DNA of 64,000 bases from Mesocricetibacter intestinalis. GTDB lineage: Bacteria; Pseudomonadota; Gammaproteobacteria; Enterobacterales; Pasteurellaceae. Made by a program: the position numbers and the translations under genes. Shown here one piece after another: positions 1 to 8,932 of this stretch. The DNA lies in contig NZ_SNYQ01000005.1 in the NCBI RefSeq assembly GCF_004363295.1, positions 1 through 64,000 on the forward strand, written 5' to 3'. The notes under the pieces are model-generated. The model was not told the origin of the DNA and did not search any database. It saw only the letters and a list, made by a program, of their open reading frames with translations. Each line of letters opens with the position of its first letter. Within the stretch, counting starts at the first letter, position 1.

Positions 1-38
1 TGGGGCTTCCCCATGTGAGAGTAGGTCACCGCCAGGTA
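1..38 (+). rRNA. rrf: 5S ribosomal RNA, 3' end only
   Basis: The window opens inside the last part of a 5S rRNA: the GGGGCTTCCCC helix followed by ATGTGAGAGTAGG and CCGCCAGG is the conserved 3' end of bacterial 5S. The 5' part lies outside the window, so this is the end of an rRNA operon. The exact 3' end is approximate. Confidence 0.9.
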
Positions 39-47
39 GGAATAGAG

Positions 48-76
48 AGCCCCGATAAATATCGGGGCTTTTTTTT
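48..76 (+). terminator. rrn operon terminator
   Basis: AGCCCCGATA and TATCGGGGCT form a near-continuous hairpin followed by a run of eight T, ten bases after the 5S 3' end. This is a classical Rho-independent terminator for the rRNA operon. Confidence 0.93.
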
Positions 77-97
77 AAAAAAATCCTTAAAAAAAGC

Positions 98-106
98 ACC
101 GCACTT
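98..106 (-). repeat. DNA uptake signal sequence (USS)
   Basis: ACCGCACTT is the reverse complement of the Haemophilus-type USS core AAGTGCGGT. It lies between the rrn terminator and the first gene. Apart from this USS, bases 77-353 hold AT-rich sequence with TATAAT-like hexamers at 254 and 294 but no convincing paired -35. Confidence 0.85.
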
Positions 107-353
107 TTATTCATTTTTCAGTCTATTATTCATACCCGATTTATCCGCCCATTGTTTGCTTGGATCAATTCTCTAGGTAATGTTGAAAATTGGCTCATCT
201 ATCTCATTTTTCAGCTATTCCGCCATATTTATCGTTTATTAGTTAGGTTATTTTATAATTGGAATTTTTAGTATATTTAATACTTATTTAAAGTATAATT
301 GAAACTTTTTTAAATTAAGGGTAAAGTGTCAATCATATTTTAAGGAATTTGCT

Positions 354-1571
354 ATGAAGAAAGATTTAGTTTACCGCCAGAAATACCTTGAAAGGGTACG
401 CCCGTTTATCGGCAAATCCTTGATTAAAGTATTCACAGGGCAACGCCGTGTGGGTAAAAGTTATTTGCTGTTTCAGATTATGCAAGAGATTCAGACGGCG
501 GATAAAAAAGCCCATATTATTTATATCAATAAAGAAGACTTGGCATTTAGCCATATTTCCAGTGCTGAAAATCTAAATGATTTTGTACGGCAACAGAAAA
601 AGTGCGGTCAAAAAAATTATATTTTTATCGATGAAATTCAAGAAATTACCGGCTTTGAGCAGGCGTTGCGTTCGCTTTTATTAGACGATGAACTGGATTT
701 GTATTGCACAGGCAGCAATGCTCATTTGCTTTCTCGGGATATTGCCGGAGCCTTGAGCGGGCGGGCGATTGAAATTAATGTCCATTCTCTTTCCTATTTT
801 GAATTTCTTGAATTTATGCAGTTGGAAGAGAGTGATAAGGCGATGTCGTTATTTTTAAAATATGGCGGTTTACCTTATTTGAAAGACCTGCCATTGCAAG
901 ATAATATTGTGTTTGAATATCTGAGAAATATCTATTCCACCATTGCGATTCGCGATATCGTGAACCGCTACTCATTAAGAAATGTGCAATTTTTAGAGCA
1001 ACTCACGCAATTCTTGGCGAGCAATATCGGCAATCTGTTTTCCGCCAAAAAAATCTCTGATTTCTTAAAATCGCAAAAAATCACCACTTCAAGTACGCAG
1101 GTACAAAATTATACGGAATACCTTGCTAGCGCCTTTTTGATTCACAAAGTACCGCGTTATGATATTGAGGGAAAACGCATTTTTGAAATCGGTGAAAAAT
1201 ACTATTTTGAAGATTTAGGCTTGAGAAATGCTTTGATCGGCTATCGCGTGCAAGACCGTGGCAAACTGCTTGAAAACTGCATTTTCAATCATCTTCAAAT
1301 CGCAGGTTACAATGTCAAAATCGGCGGTTTAAATAGCCAAGAAATTGACTTCGTGGCAGAGAAAAATGGCGAACGTATTTATGTACAAGCCGCACTCGCC
1401 ATTAACGAAGAAAAAACGCTCGAAGGAGAATTCGGCAACTTATTGAAAATTCAAGACAATTACCCGAAATATGTGGTTACTATGGATGAATTTGACGGTA
1501 ATAGTTTTGAGGGAGTGAAGTGCTTGAGTTTGAGGGAGTTTTTGAAGTTGGTCTTGGGAAGGCAGGATTAG
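354..1571 (+). CDS. AAA-type ATPase with DUF4143 domain
   Basis: A 405-residue protein of the AAA_14/DUF4143 family, whose cellular role is not established. The Walker A motif GQRRVGKS lies near residues 29-36. A Walker B-like FIDEIQE is near 90, followed by the typical CTGSNAHLLS segment. The C-terminal half carries the DUF4143 pattern, ending in a nuclease-like YEID-type core (SQEIDFVAEKNG, then YVQAAL). The start ATG has TAAGGA eight bases upstream. It sits alone directly behind an rRNA operon, with an exact Haemophilus USS inside it (600-608) and a Neisseria-type uptake sequence hairpin right behind it. Both suggest an accessory gene exchanged between naturally competent hosts. The family call is firm; the function is unknown. 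Confidence 0.88.
   Translation: MKKDLVYRQKYLERVRPFIGKSLIKVFTGQRRVGKSYLLFQIMQEIQTADKKAHIIYINKEDLAFSHISSAENLNDFVRQQKKCGQKNYIFIDEIQEITGFEQALRSLLLDDELDLYCTGSNAHLLSRDIAGALSGRAIEINVHSLSYFEFLEFMQLEESDKAMSLFLKYGGLPYLKDLPLQDNIVFEYLRNIYSTIAIRDIVNRYSLRNVQFLEQLTQFLASNIGNLFSAKKISDFLKSQKITTSSTQVQNYTEYLASAFLIHKVPRYDIEGKRIFEIGEKYYFEDLGLRNALIGYRVQDRGKLLENCIFNHLQIAGYNVKIGGLNSQEIDFVAEKNGERIYVQAALAINEEKTLEGEFGNLLKIQDNYPKYVVTMDEFDGNSFEGVKCLSLREFLKLVLGRQD
600..608 (+). repeat. USS inside the DUF4143 ATPase gene
   Basis: An exact AAGTGCGGT in the reading frame, followed by an A-rich stretch like the extended USS. It would favour uptake of this gene by Pasteurellaceae. Confidence 0.85.
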
Positions 1572-1629
1572 ATGGTAGATCTATTATCTCAGAAACAGGT
1601 ATTTACAAAAATTATGGGAGAGGCTTAAA

Positions 1630-1659
1630 ATGCCGTCTGCCCCAACTTTCAGACGGCAT
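1630..1659 (+). repeat. inverted pair of Neisseria-type DNA uptake sequences (DUS), terminator-like
   Basis: The right arm TTCAGACGGCAT (1648-1659) is exactly the reverse complement of the 12-base neisserial DUS, ATGCCGTCTGAA. The left arm ATGCCGTCTG (1630-1639) matches its first ten bases and pairs with it, with an eight-base loop. In Neisseria such inverted DUS pairs are commonly found as terminators behind genes. Here the hairpin lies 59 bases after the DUF4143 ATPase stop. It has no strong T-run. Confidence 0.8.
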
Positions 1660-1975
1660 TCATCCCCTTACTTACCCAATTCCTTTTCCTGCAACCATAT
1701 TCGGCCATTTTTTGCTTAGGCTCAAGCAGATTTGCTATTGGTCTTTAACTTGATTATCGGACGGTTTGTGGCTGATGAAATCGCCGTAGTAAATCACCAT
1801 CGGAGTTTTGCCCAATTTATCGATGCATTATTAGAGAAAATTTAATTTTTCCCCGTTTCTTTTGTATGTATTTTAGTTTTTAAGGCTCGGGGCTGGTTAT
1901 TCTTTATTCTTCTTATTCCGTCTGCCCCGAATATGGAATAATATCCTCTATCATCAATTATTCGGAATTCCTGCT
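1660..1975. other. intergenic stretch between the DUS hairpin and the AEC transporter gene
   Basis: Apart from the possible coding remnant, this stretch is non-coding. At 1918-1928 it carries CCGTCTGCCCC, an exact copy of 1633-1643 in the DUS hairpin. No clear promoter was recognised for the downstream transporter. Confidence 0.5.
1735..1827 (-). pseudogene. possible C-terminal remnant of a decayed gene
   Basis: On the minus strand, an open stretch of 30 codons ends in TAG and reads like a protein tail (KLGKTPMVIYYGDFI, then SHKPSD). It has no start codon or ribosome binding site, and a stop lies just upstream. I cannot name the family. It may be debris left where the preceding ATPase segment was inserted. 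Confidence 0.25.
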
Positions 1976-2935
1976 ATGCACGGCGCAAGTTTTTTCTCTT
2001 CTTTTTTATTTTCTATGGGCGTTACCTTGCCCAATCTGCTTATTTTGATGCTAGGAATTATATTGCGGCGCATCGGAATGATCGATGATCGTTTTTGCGA
2101 GCAGGCGACCAAGCTGGTATTTAATATTACCTTACCGCTGCTGCTGTTTCTCAGCATTGTAAATAATCATGTGGATTATGCTTCTCAGGCGTTGCTGCTT
2201 GGGGTGGGGATTTGCGGTACCTTGATTATGTTTGTTCTGGCGGAATGTTTTGCGGCAAAGTTTATCGCTGAAAAAACAGAGCGAGGAACTTTCGTACAAT
2301 CGGTTTACCGGGGTAATAACGGTATTATCGGGCTGGCGTTGTGCATTAACGCTTATGGCGATGCGGTGTTTGCCCCCGCTTCTATTTATGCCGCCGGTTT
2401 GACGCTTATTTATAATATTCTCGGGGTGATTACGCTAAGTCGTTCCCTATCCGACGGCAAAGTGAGTATGGGAGCGATGCTGAAGAATATTGCTAAAAAT
2501 CCGTTAATTATTGCAATTATTCTCGGTTTAGTCGCTAATGCCTTGCAGCTTCGCTTGGTAAAGCCTCTTCAGTTAACCGGCGGTTATCTTGCTGCGGTAA
2601 CCTTGCCTTTGGCGTTGATTTGTGCCGGTGCCAGTATTAATTTTCGAGCTATCGGGCAACTTTCCGGGGTTTCTCTCCGTTCTAGTATCGGGCGTGTGCT
2701 GTTCGCACCGGTTTTTATGGTTCTAATCGCCAAAGGATTCGGGTTGAAGGGTATGGATATGGGGATCGTATTGTTGATGGCGACTACGCCCCTTGCGGCG
2801 GCTGCCTATGCTATGGTTAGAGCGATGGGCGGAAATGCGGTAACGGTGGCCAATATTATCGGCATTACCACTATAGGTTCTATGCTGGCTTCCGCCTTAG
2901 GATTGATCCTGTTATCCCAGATCGGCTGGCTGTGA
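1976..2935 (+). CDS. AEC (auxin efflux carrier) family transporter
   Basis: A 319-residue integral membrane protein of the AEC family (YfdV/MdcF-like), which in bacteria exports or imports carboxylates. About ten hydrophobic segments split into two halves around a hydrophilic loop near residues 160-175. The N-terminal half includes the conserved NITLPLLLF region, where the helix break lies, and the second half has the GASINF motif. The substrate cannot be told from sequence. The ribosome binding site before the chosen ATG is weak; an internal ATG at 2015 is an alternative start. It stands alone, convergent with the mutarotase gene. Confidence 0.85.
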   Translation: MHGASFFSSFLFSMGVTLPNLLILMLGIILRRIGMIDDRFCEQATKLVFNITLPLLLFLSIVNNHVDYASQALLLGVGICGTLIMFVLAECFAAKFIAEKTERGTFVQSVYRGNNGIIGLALCINAYGDAVFAPASIYAAGLTLIYNILGVITLSRSLSDGKVSMGAMLKNIAKNPLIIAIILGLVANALQLRLVKPLQLTGGYLAAVTLPLALICAGASINFRAIGQLSGVSLRSSIGRVLFAPVFMVLIAKGFGLKGMDMGIVLLMATTPLAAAAYAMVRAMGGNAVTVANIIGITTIGSMLASALGLILLSQIGWL

Positions 2936-2971
2936 TGATGACCGCAGATTATTTTTCGTCTAGGGAGCATA

Positions 2972-2980
2972 AAGTGCGGT
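2972..2980 (+). repeat. USS between convergent genes
   Basis: An exact AAGTGCGGT followed by TCGTTTTTTT, between the stops of the AEC transporter and the mutarotase. Confidence 0.85.
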
Positions 2981-2998
2981 CGTTTTTTTATAAAGTTT

Positions 2999-3808
2999 TT
3001 ATTCTACGCTTATTTTAACCGCGACCCGTTCGCCCCTTTCTAAGCGCTGACGGATTCTCGCCGTTTCCACGCACAGCATATTGCGGTAAGCCTGTTCGGA
3101 CATAGCGCTCGTCGCTTTGTGCCAAGGGTTCCAGACCACAATATCGGAAGCATTGCTATGCTCGATTTTGATTATGCGTTTATACAGCGGATCTTCAATC
3201 AGGGTAGGTTGATTTGGCCGCGGATAGATACAATCCACATGTTCCCCGATTGAACGAGGGGACGGCACTATTTGTTCGCTTTGACTTAGAGAATCGAAAC
3301 ATTGTTCGGATAAATTGTGCAGTATTGTTTGTTCGATATCGCCCAGATTAAAATAACTGTGCAATGCAAGCTGAGCCTGGGATTCGGCGAAATTTACAAA
3401 GGTGATTTCACATTCCCGATCAAAGGTCATAATGATCTGAGCGAGAATAATATCCTGAGCGGAAAATAATGAAAAAACCAACCGCACTTTGTCGCTTTCG
3501 ATAATATATTCGCTTAATTTCCACAAACTGATGCGGGCGAAGCCGTGTGCGGGAGTCCCCGCGTTATTAAACCAGGGATAGCAGATAGGGATGCCGCCGC
3601 GAATCGCCTTACCCAAGGAGAAGGGTTCTATTTCGCTGAGCCAAAATACGTCCTGTTGGGTATGCCGGGGCTTCCAACTAAGTAAATGTGCGCCCTGTAG
3701 TGCGATTTCCGCCGAACCTATTTCATGTTGTAATTTAAGCACGGGAATCTCGTTATAATGGTATAAACTCAGGGCGGGAGTGATTTGCTCTACTAATTTG
3801 TATTCCAT
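2999..3808 (-). CDS. yeaD: D-hexose-6-phosphate mutarotase (YeaD family)
   Basis: A 269-residue aldose-1-epimerase-fold protein that interconverts alpha and beta anomers of glucose 6-phosphate and related sugar phosphates in the cytoplasm. Family hallmarks are QGAHLLSWKP near residue 38, IRGGIPICYPWF near 88, HGFAR near 107, and VVWNPW near 222 in the C-terminal part. Length matches the family. The start ATG has AAGGA upstream. It contains one USS in reverse orientation (3481-3489). It is divergent from yoaA, with about 70 bases between the starts. Confidence 0.9.
   Translation of the reverse strand: MEYKLVEQITPALSLYHYNEIPVLKLQHEIGSAEIALQGAHLLSWKPRHTQQDVFWLSEIEPFSLGKAIRGGIPICYPWFNNAGTPAHGFARISLWKLSEYIIESDKVRLVFSLFSAQDIILAQIIMTFDRECEITFVNFAESQAQLALHSYFNLGDIEQTILHNLSEQCFDSLSQSEQIVPSPRSIGEHVDCIYPRPNQPTLIEDPLYKRIIKIEHSNASDIVVWNPWHKATSAMSEQAYRNMLCVETARIRQRLERGERVAVKISVE
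3481..3489 (-). repeat. USS within yeaD
   Basis: ACCGCACTT on the plus strand, so the uptake signal reads on the coding strand of yeaD. Confidence 0.85.
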
Positions 3809-3880
3809 AATTTTTCCTTTTATAACCTCGCTTTGTTACAATATAACCCAAAATTTCCCTTAATATGAATAAAAATAACA

Positions 3881-5818
3881 ATGACAGATGTTGATTCTAT
3901 CGCCCGGGTTTTTGCCCAAGATGGGACATTAAGCCGTAATCTGAAAGGGTTCAGCCCCCGTGCGGCACAACTTGAAATGGCTCAAGCCGTATCGGAAGCC
4001 ATTTGCCGTCGTCGCCCTTTATTGGTGGAAGCGGGGACGGGAACCGGGAAGACCTTCGCCTATCTTGCCCCGGCACTGCTGTCGGGGAAAAAGACCATTA
4101 TTTCCACCGGCTCGAAGAATCTGCAGGATCAGTTGTTTAAACGGGATCTGCCGGCGATTAAAAAAGCCTTGAACTATACGGGAAAAGTCGCTTTGCTAAA
4201 AGGCCGGGCCAATTACCTTTGTCTTGAACGTCTGGATCAGCTGATTGCTCAGGGTGTACTGGGGGATCGTTCCGTTCTGGCGGATTTATCCAAAGTGCGT
4301 AAATGGAATAATGCGACTCAAAGCGGTGATCTGTCCGAATGTATTGAACTGGCGGAAGACAGCCCTATTCTGCCGCAATTGGTCAGTTCACAGGAAAGTT
4401 GCCTGGGGACGGATTGTCCGAATTATGCGGATTGTTATGTGGCGGCGGCGCGTAAACGTGCCTTGGCGGCCGATCTTGTGGTGGTGAATCATCACCTGTT
4501 TTGCGCCGATATGGCGGTAAAGGAAAGCGGTTTCGGGGAATTGATTCCTGAAGCTGAAGTGATTATTTTTGATGAGGCTCATCAGTTGCCGGATATTGCC
4601 GGACAATATTTCGGCCAGTCCTTAACTTCGCGCCAGCTGTTTGATTTATGCAAAGATATGCATATCGTTTATCGCACCGAGTTGAAAGATATGCAGCAAC
4701 TGGGCGCCGCTTCCGATCAGCTGATGAAATCTGTGCAGGATTTTCGCCTGTTACTCGGCGATAAGAATACAAGGGGTAATTGGCGCGATTTATATAAACA
4801 ATCGCCACTGCAAAAGGGGATGCAAACGCTGCGCGAAAGATTATTGTTTTGCGCCGAAGTGATTAAGTTGGTTTTGGGGCGCTCCCAAACTCTGGACAGT
4901 ATTTTTGAACGAATTGATAAGCTCAAAGAATTGTTCGAACGTTTCACTGATACCTCCGTTACCGGCTATTGCTACTGGTACGAAACCTTTAACCGCCAGT
5001 TCGGATTATATATTACGCCGCTGACCGTAGCCGATAAGTTCGGCGAACAAATGAAAACGCAGAAAGCGGCTTGGATTTTCACCTCGGCAACCTTGGAAAC
5101 CGGTGGAACTTTTGAACATATCCGCCATCGCTTAGGTATTGAAGACGGCGAACAGAAGCTATTGAAAAGCCCCTTTAATTATGCCGAGCAAGCGTTATTA
5201 TGTGTACCCCGTTACCTGCCGGCCAGTAACAGGGAGGATACCACCCGGCAACTGGCACAAATTTTGTTGCCGGTAATTGAAGCGAATCTTGGGCGTTGCT
5301 TTGTTCTCTGTACCTCCTATTTTATGATGAAAAGTCTGGCGGAGTATTTTCGCAATAACAGCGCATTATCCGTGCTATTGCAGGGTGAAACCTCAAAATC
5401 CCGCTTACTTGAACAGTTTGTACAGGAAAGCCATAGCGTGCTTGTGGCCACTTCCAGTTTTTGGGAAGGTATCGATGTGCGCGGCGATGCCCTGTCGCTG
5501 GTTATTATCGATAAACTGCCCTTTGCCGCCCCTGATGATCCTTTACTGAAAGCAAGGATTGAAGATTGCCGCCTACAGGGGGGAGAGCCCTTTCGGGATA
5601 TTCAAATTCCGGAAGCGGTTATTGCACTGAAGCAGGGAGTAGGGCGTCTGATCAGGGACGTTACCGATAAAGGTGCGATAATTATTTGCGACGGCAGGCT
5701 GGTTATGCGCCCCTATGGCGAAACCTTTCTGAAAAGTTTACCTGCGGCAAAACGTACCAGAGATTTACAAAAAGTGATAGAATTTCTCACATCAAAGCGA
5801 AGTGAAGAAAGAGAATAA
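3881..5818 (+). CDS. yoaA: ATP-dependent DNA helicase YoaA (DinG/XPD family)
   Basis: A 645-residue superfamily 2 helicase with an iron-sulfur cluster, related to XPD and DinG, implicated in E. coli in repair at stalled forks. Walker A EAGTGTGKT is at residues 50-58 and the DEAH box at 231-234. Four cysteines suited to bind a 4Fe-4S cluster are C114, C174, C179 and C185. The C-terminal helicase half contains SATLETGG, SFWEGIDVRGDAL and QGVGRLIRD. Its stop is one base before the tsaB start, so the two are very probably co-transcribed. No LexA box is visible upstream. Confidence 0.93.
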   Translation: MTDVDSIARVFAQDGTLSRNLKGFSPRAAQLEMAQAVSEAICRRRPLLVEAGTGTGKTFAYLAPALLSGKKTIISTGSKNLQDQLFKRDLPAIKKALNYTGKVALLKGRANYLCLERLDQLIAQGVLGDRSVLADLSKVRKWNNATQSGDLSECIELAEDSPILPQLVSSQESCLGTDCPNYADCYVAAARKRALAADLVVVNHHLFCADMAVKESGFGELIPEAEVIIFDEAHQLPDIAGQYFGQSLTSRQLFDLCKDMHIVYRTELKDMQQLGAASDQLMKSVQDFRLLLGDKNTRGNWRDLYKQSPLQKGMQTLRERLLFCAEVIKLVLGRSQTLDSIFERIDKLKELFERFTDTSVTGYCYWYETFNRQFGLYITPLTVADKFGEQMKTQKAAWIFTSATLETGGTFEHIRHRLGIEDGEQKLLKSPFNYAEQALLCVPRYLPASNREDTTRQLAQILLPVIEANLGRCFVLCTSYFMMKSLAEYFRNNSALSVLLQGETSKSRLLEQFVQESHSVLVATSSFWEGIDVRGDALSLVIIDKLPFAAPDDPLLKARIEDCRLQGGEPFRDIQIPEAVIALKQGVGRLIRDVTDKGAIIICDGRLVMRPYGETFLKSLPAAKRTRDLQKVIEFLTSKRSEERE

Positions 5819-5819
5819 C

Positions 5820-6539
5820 ATGAATTTAACATTATTAGCCCTGGACACTTCGACCGAAGCTTGTTCCGTGGCTTTATTGCACCGGGGAGAAACGCTCTGG
5901 GCGGATGAACAGGCTCAGCGTAGTCATACCAAACGTATTTTACCGATGATCGACAAAATTCTGGCCGATGCCGGATTACACCTAAAGCAGGTGGATGCGT
6001 TGGTTTTCGGGCGGGGACCGGGCAGTTTTACCGGTGTTCGTGTGGGCGCAGGTATCGCGCAGGGGCTGGCTCTGGGGGCGGATTTACCGGTTATTCCGGT
6101 TTCTAATCTAACGGCAATGGCGCAGGCCGCTTATGAAATTCATGGGGCGAATAAGGTTATCGGTGCAATAGACGCACGAATGGAAGAGGTGTATTGCTGC
6201 TATTTGAGCGGACAAAAAGTGCGCTCGGAATTTGGCGAGTTTATGCAATGGCAGCCCCTGATTGAAGAGCAGGTATGCTCACCGCAACGGCTTATTGAAC
6301 AACTGAAAGCTATGCCGCAAACGGAGGCTTGTTGGCGCGTGGGAACCGGTTGGTCGGCCTATCCCCAGCTGGCGGAGGCGGATTTAGCTCGCTCATCGGA
6401 TATCATTCTGCCTTCCGCCCGTTATATGCTGCCTTTGGCTCAACCTGAATGGTACGCCAAGCGTTTACTGAACGCCGTTGAAATTGAACCGGTTTACCTG
6501 CGTAATCAGGTTACCTGGAAAAAACTGCCGGGCAGATAA
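5820..6539 (+). CDS. tsaB: tRNA threonylcarbamoyladenosine biosynthesis protein TsaB
   Basis: Subunit of the TsaBCDE machinery that makes t6A37 on tRNAs reading ANN codons. TsaB is a catalytically inactive TsaD paralogue that scaffolds the complex. The ASKHA fold shows in LLALDTSTEACSVAL at the N terminus and FGRGPGSFTGVRVG near residue 64. I chose the ATG at 5820 because GAAGAAAGAG lies just upstream and the protein then starts like E. coli TsaB. An in-frame GTG at 5802 would overlap yoaA. The product is 239 residues. The gene follows yoaA directly and is followed by slp and fadD in the same direction. Confidence 0.95.
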   Translation: MNLTLLALDTSTEACSVALLHRGETLWADEQAQRSHTKRILPMIDKILADAGLHLKQVDALVFGRGPGSFTGVRVGAGIAQGLALGADLPVIPVSNLTAMAQAAYEIHGANKVIGAIDARMEEVYCCYLSGQKVRSEFGEFMQWQPLIEEQVCSPQRLIEQLKAMPQTEACWRVGTGWSAYPQLAEADLARSSDIILPSARYMLPLAQPEWYAKRLLNAVEIEPVYLRNQVTWKKLPGR

Positions 6540-6598
6540 TGCCGGCATATTAGCGATCGGCTGCGGTATAAACCTAATTCCGTCATGAGGAGGGAAAA

Positions 6599-7153
6599 AT
6601 GAAAAAAGGATTTATATTATTATCATCTGTGTTACTGCTTAGCGCCTGTGTTTCTCCGCCGCAAGGATTAGAAAAGGAGCAATCATCGCTGCGGAATATA
6701 AAGGACATAGTTGCAGAGGATTATGCCTGCCGTTGTAAAACCGTTCGATTGGGGGGAAAAGTGCTTTCCGCCACGGCAATGAAAGATCGGATGCGAGTTG
6801 AAATTCTTAGCCTGCCGATTGCTTCATTTTCTGCCAAACCGGTACTGAGCGCCGATAGTGATGGGCGTTTTATCGCTTATTTGGACGGGTTTATCGAACC
6901 GGAAAATTTAATTCAGCAATATATTACCGTATCCGGCATATTGAAGGGGACGGAAACGGAAAAAATCGACCGGGCGGATTATACCTATCCCGTCGTACAA
7001 GTGAAAAACTATAAAAAATGGAGACTGGCGCAGCGTTATGCTTATGCGGCAGAGGACTGGGAGGATTTTGACGGCTATTATGCTTCTCCTTTCTGGGGAT
7101 GGCCTTCGCCCTTCTGGTATCCGCGACCGATGCTGCGTTATTATTTGTATTAA
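6599..7153 (+). CDS. Slp/YeaY family outer membrane lipoprotein
   Basis: A 184-residue lipoprotein of the Slp family (starvation-inducible outer membrane lipoprotein). The signal peptide ends in lipobox LSAC, lipidated cysteine at residue 17. The middle part resembles Slp (RLGGKVLSA, SDGRFIAYLDGF, YITVSGILKG). The C-terminal tail is very rich in Trp, Tyr, Phe and Pro (FWGWPSPFWYPRP). It has a strong ribosome binding site, GAGGAGGG, and lies between tsaB and fadD, 30 bases before fadD. The tsaB-slp-fadD order is also found in enterobacteria (yeaZ-yeaY-fadD). Confidence 0.88.
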   Translation: MKKGFILLSSVLLLSACVSPPQGLEKEQSSLRNIKDIVAEDYACRCKTVRLGGKVLSATAMKDRMRVEILSLPIASFSAKPVLSADSDGRFIAYLDGFIEPENLIQQYITVSGILKGTETEKIDRADYTYPVVQVKNYKKWRLAQRYAYAAEDWEDFDGYYASPFWGWPSPFWYPRPMLRYYLY

Positions 7154-7183
7154 TTCAGAGCAAGATTTTATCTAAGGACATAT

Positions 7184-8869
7184 ATGCAAAAGCCATGGTT
7201 TAAAAATTATCCGGAAGGCTCGGAACAAGAACTGGATACCTCCGTATATCGTAATATTTTGGATATGCTTGACAAGGCGGTGCGCGAGCATCCCGACCGC
7301 CCGGCCTATATCAATATGGGGCAGGTTCTGACCTTCCGTAAACTGGAAGAACGCAGTCGGGCTTTTGCCGCTTATTTACAGAACGAACTGAAATTACAGC
7401 GCGGCGATAGAGTAGCGCTGATGATGCCGAATTTACTGCAATATCCTATCTCCCTTTTCGGCGTATTGCGTGCGGGGCTGATTGTAGTGAATGTTAACCC
7501 GCTGTACACGCCGCGCGAACTGGAACATCAGCTGCAAGACAGCGGTGCGAAAGCTATCGTCGTGGTTTCTAATTTTGCCTCCACGTTGGAAAAAGTCGTA
7601 TTTAATACCTCGGTTAAGCATGTGATCTTAACCCGTATGGGTGATCAGCTTTCTTTCGGGAAGCGTACCCTGGTTAATTTTATTGTTAAATATGTCAAAA
7701 AGCTGGTGCCTAAATATAAACTGCCGCATGCGGTAACCTTCCGTGAGGTACTGAGTATCGGTAAGAACCGCCAATATGTGCGCCCGGTGATTGAGCGCGA
7801 GGATTTAGCCTTTTTACAATATACCGGCGGCACCACAGGTATTGCGAAAGGGGCGATGCTCAGCCATGGTAATATTATCGCCAACGTATTTCAGGCGAAG
7901 TGGATTGCGGTTCCCTTTTTGGGCGAACGGGAAAGGGAACGTAATGCGATCTTGGCCCTGCCCTTGTATCATGTTTTTGCGCTTACGGTAAACTGCCTGC
8001 TGTTTATTGAATTGGGGGTTACCGCAGTATTAATTACCAATCCGCGCGATATTGACGGCTTTGTCAAAGCGCTGAAAAAACAACGCTTTGTGGCGATTAC
8101 CGGGGTCAATACGTTGTTTAACGCTTTGCTGAATAATGAAAACTTTAAAGAAGTGGATTTTTCCGCACTGAAACTGTCCGTAGGCGGCGGTATGGCGGTT
8201 CAGCAGGCGGTGGCGACCCGTTGGCACGAATTAACCGGTTGCAGCATTATCGAAGGTTATGGTATGACGGAATGTTCTCCGTTAATCGCCGCCTGCCCGA
8301 TTAATGTGGTTAAACATAATGGCACCATCGGGGTTCCGGTTCCGAATACTGATATTAAAATTGTGAAAGAGGACGGTTCGGAAGCCGCATTAGGTGAGGC
8401 CGGCGAGCTTTGGGTGAAAGGGGAACAGGTGATGCGGGGCTACTGGCAGCGTCCGGAAGCTACGGCGGAAGTCCTGAAAGAGGGCTGGATGGCAACCGGT
8501 GATATTGTGGTGATGGACGAGTCTTACAGCTTGCGTATTGTCGACCGCAAAAAGGATATGATTCTGGTTTCCGGTTTTAATGTTTACCCGAATGAAATCG
8601 AAGATGTGGTGATGCTTAATTATAAGGTGGCGGAAGTGGTCGCTATCGGTGTGCCTAATGAAGTCAGCGGCGAAACCATCAAGATTTTCGTGGTCAAAAA
8701 AGACGATAGTTTAACGAAAGACGAGCTGCGCAAACATTGCCGACAGCATCTGACCGGTTATAAAGTGCCTAAAGAAATTGAGTTTCGCGACGAATTACCT
8801 AAAAATAACGTCGGAAAAATTCTGCGTCGCGTATTGCGTGATGAAGAACAGGCGAAACGTACGCATTAA
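7184..8869 (+). CDS. fadD: long-chain-fatty-acid--CoA ligase
   Basis: A 561-residue acyl-CoA synthetase of the ANL superfamily that activates long-chain fatty acids with ATP and CoA at the inner membrane. The AMP-binding P-loop motif [12 protein letters not shown] is near residue 213. The A5 motif [10 protein letters not shown] is near 357, the ATGD motif near 437, and the FACS signature [20 protein letters not shown] near 454. The C-terminal lysine region NVGKILRR is near 545. Length equals E. coli FadD. It is the last gene of the tsaB-slp-fadD run and is followed by a terminator. Confidence 0.95.
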   Translation: MQKPWFKNYPEGSEQELDTSVYRNILDMLDKAVREHPDRPAYINMGQVLTFRKLEERSRAFAAYLQNELKLQRGDRVALMMPNLLQYPISLFGVLRAGLIVVNVNPLYTPRELEHQLQDSGAKAIVVVSNFASTLEKVVFNTSVKHVILTRMGDQLSFGKRTLVNFIVKYVKKLVPKYKLPHAVTFREVLSIGKNRQYVRPVIEREDLAFLQYTGGTTGIAKGAMLSHGNIIANVFQAKWIAVPFLGERERERNAILALPLYHVFALTVNCLLFIELGVTAVLITNPRDIDGFVKALKKQRFVAITGVNTLFNALLNNENFKEVDFSALKLSVGGGMAVQQAVATRWHELTGCSIIEGYGMTECSPLIAACPINVVKHNGTIGVPVPNTDIKIVKEDGSEAALGEAGELWVKGEQVMRGYWQRPEATAEVLKEGWMATGDIVVMDESYSLRIVDRKKDMILVSGFNVYPNEIEDVVMLNYKVAEVVAIGVPNEVSGETIKIFVVKKDDSLTKDELRKHCRQHLTGYKVPKEIEFRDELPKNNVGKILRRVLRDEEQAKRTH

Positions 8870-8880
8870 TTTGTTATTAC

Positions 8881-8908
8881 AGCGCACGGATTTCAGTGCG
8901 CTTTTTTA
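8881..8908 (+). terminator. fadD terminator
   Basis: AGCGCAC and GTGCGCT pair around an eight-base loop and are followed by six T. Confidence 0.9.
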
Positions 8909-8932
8909 TTTTACCTAAACTCGGAACCCGCA

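Noticed and set aside
1520-1753. Plus-strand 77-codon frame overlapping the end of the DUF4143 gene
   Set aside because: It runs through the DUS hairpin in a different frame and has no family features.
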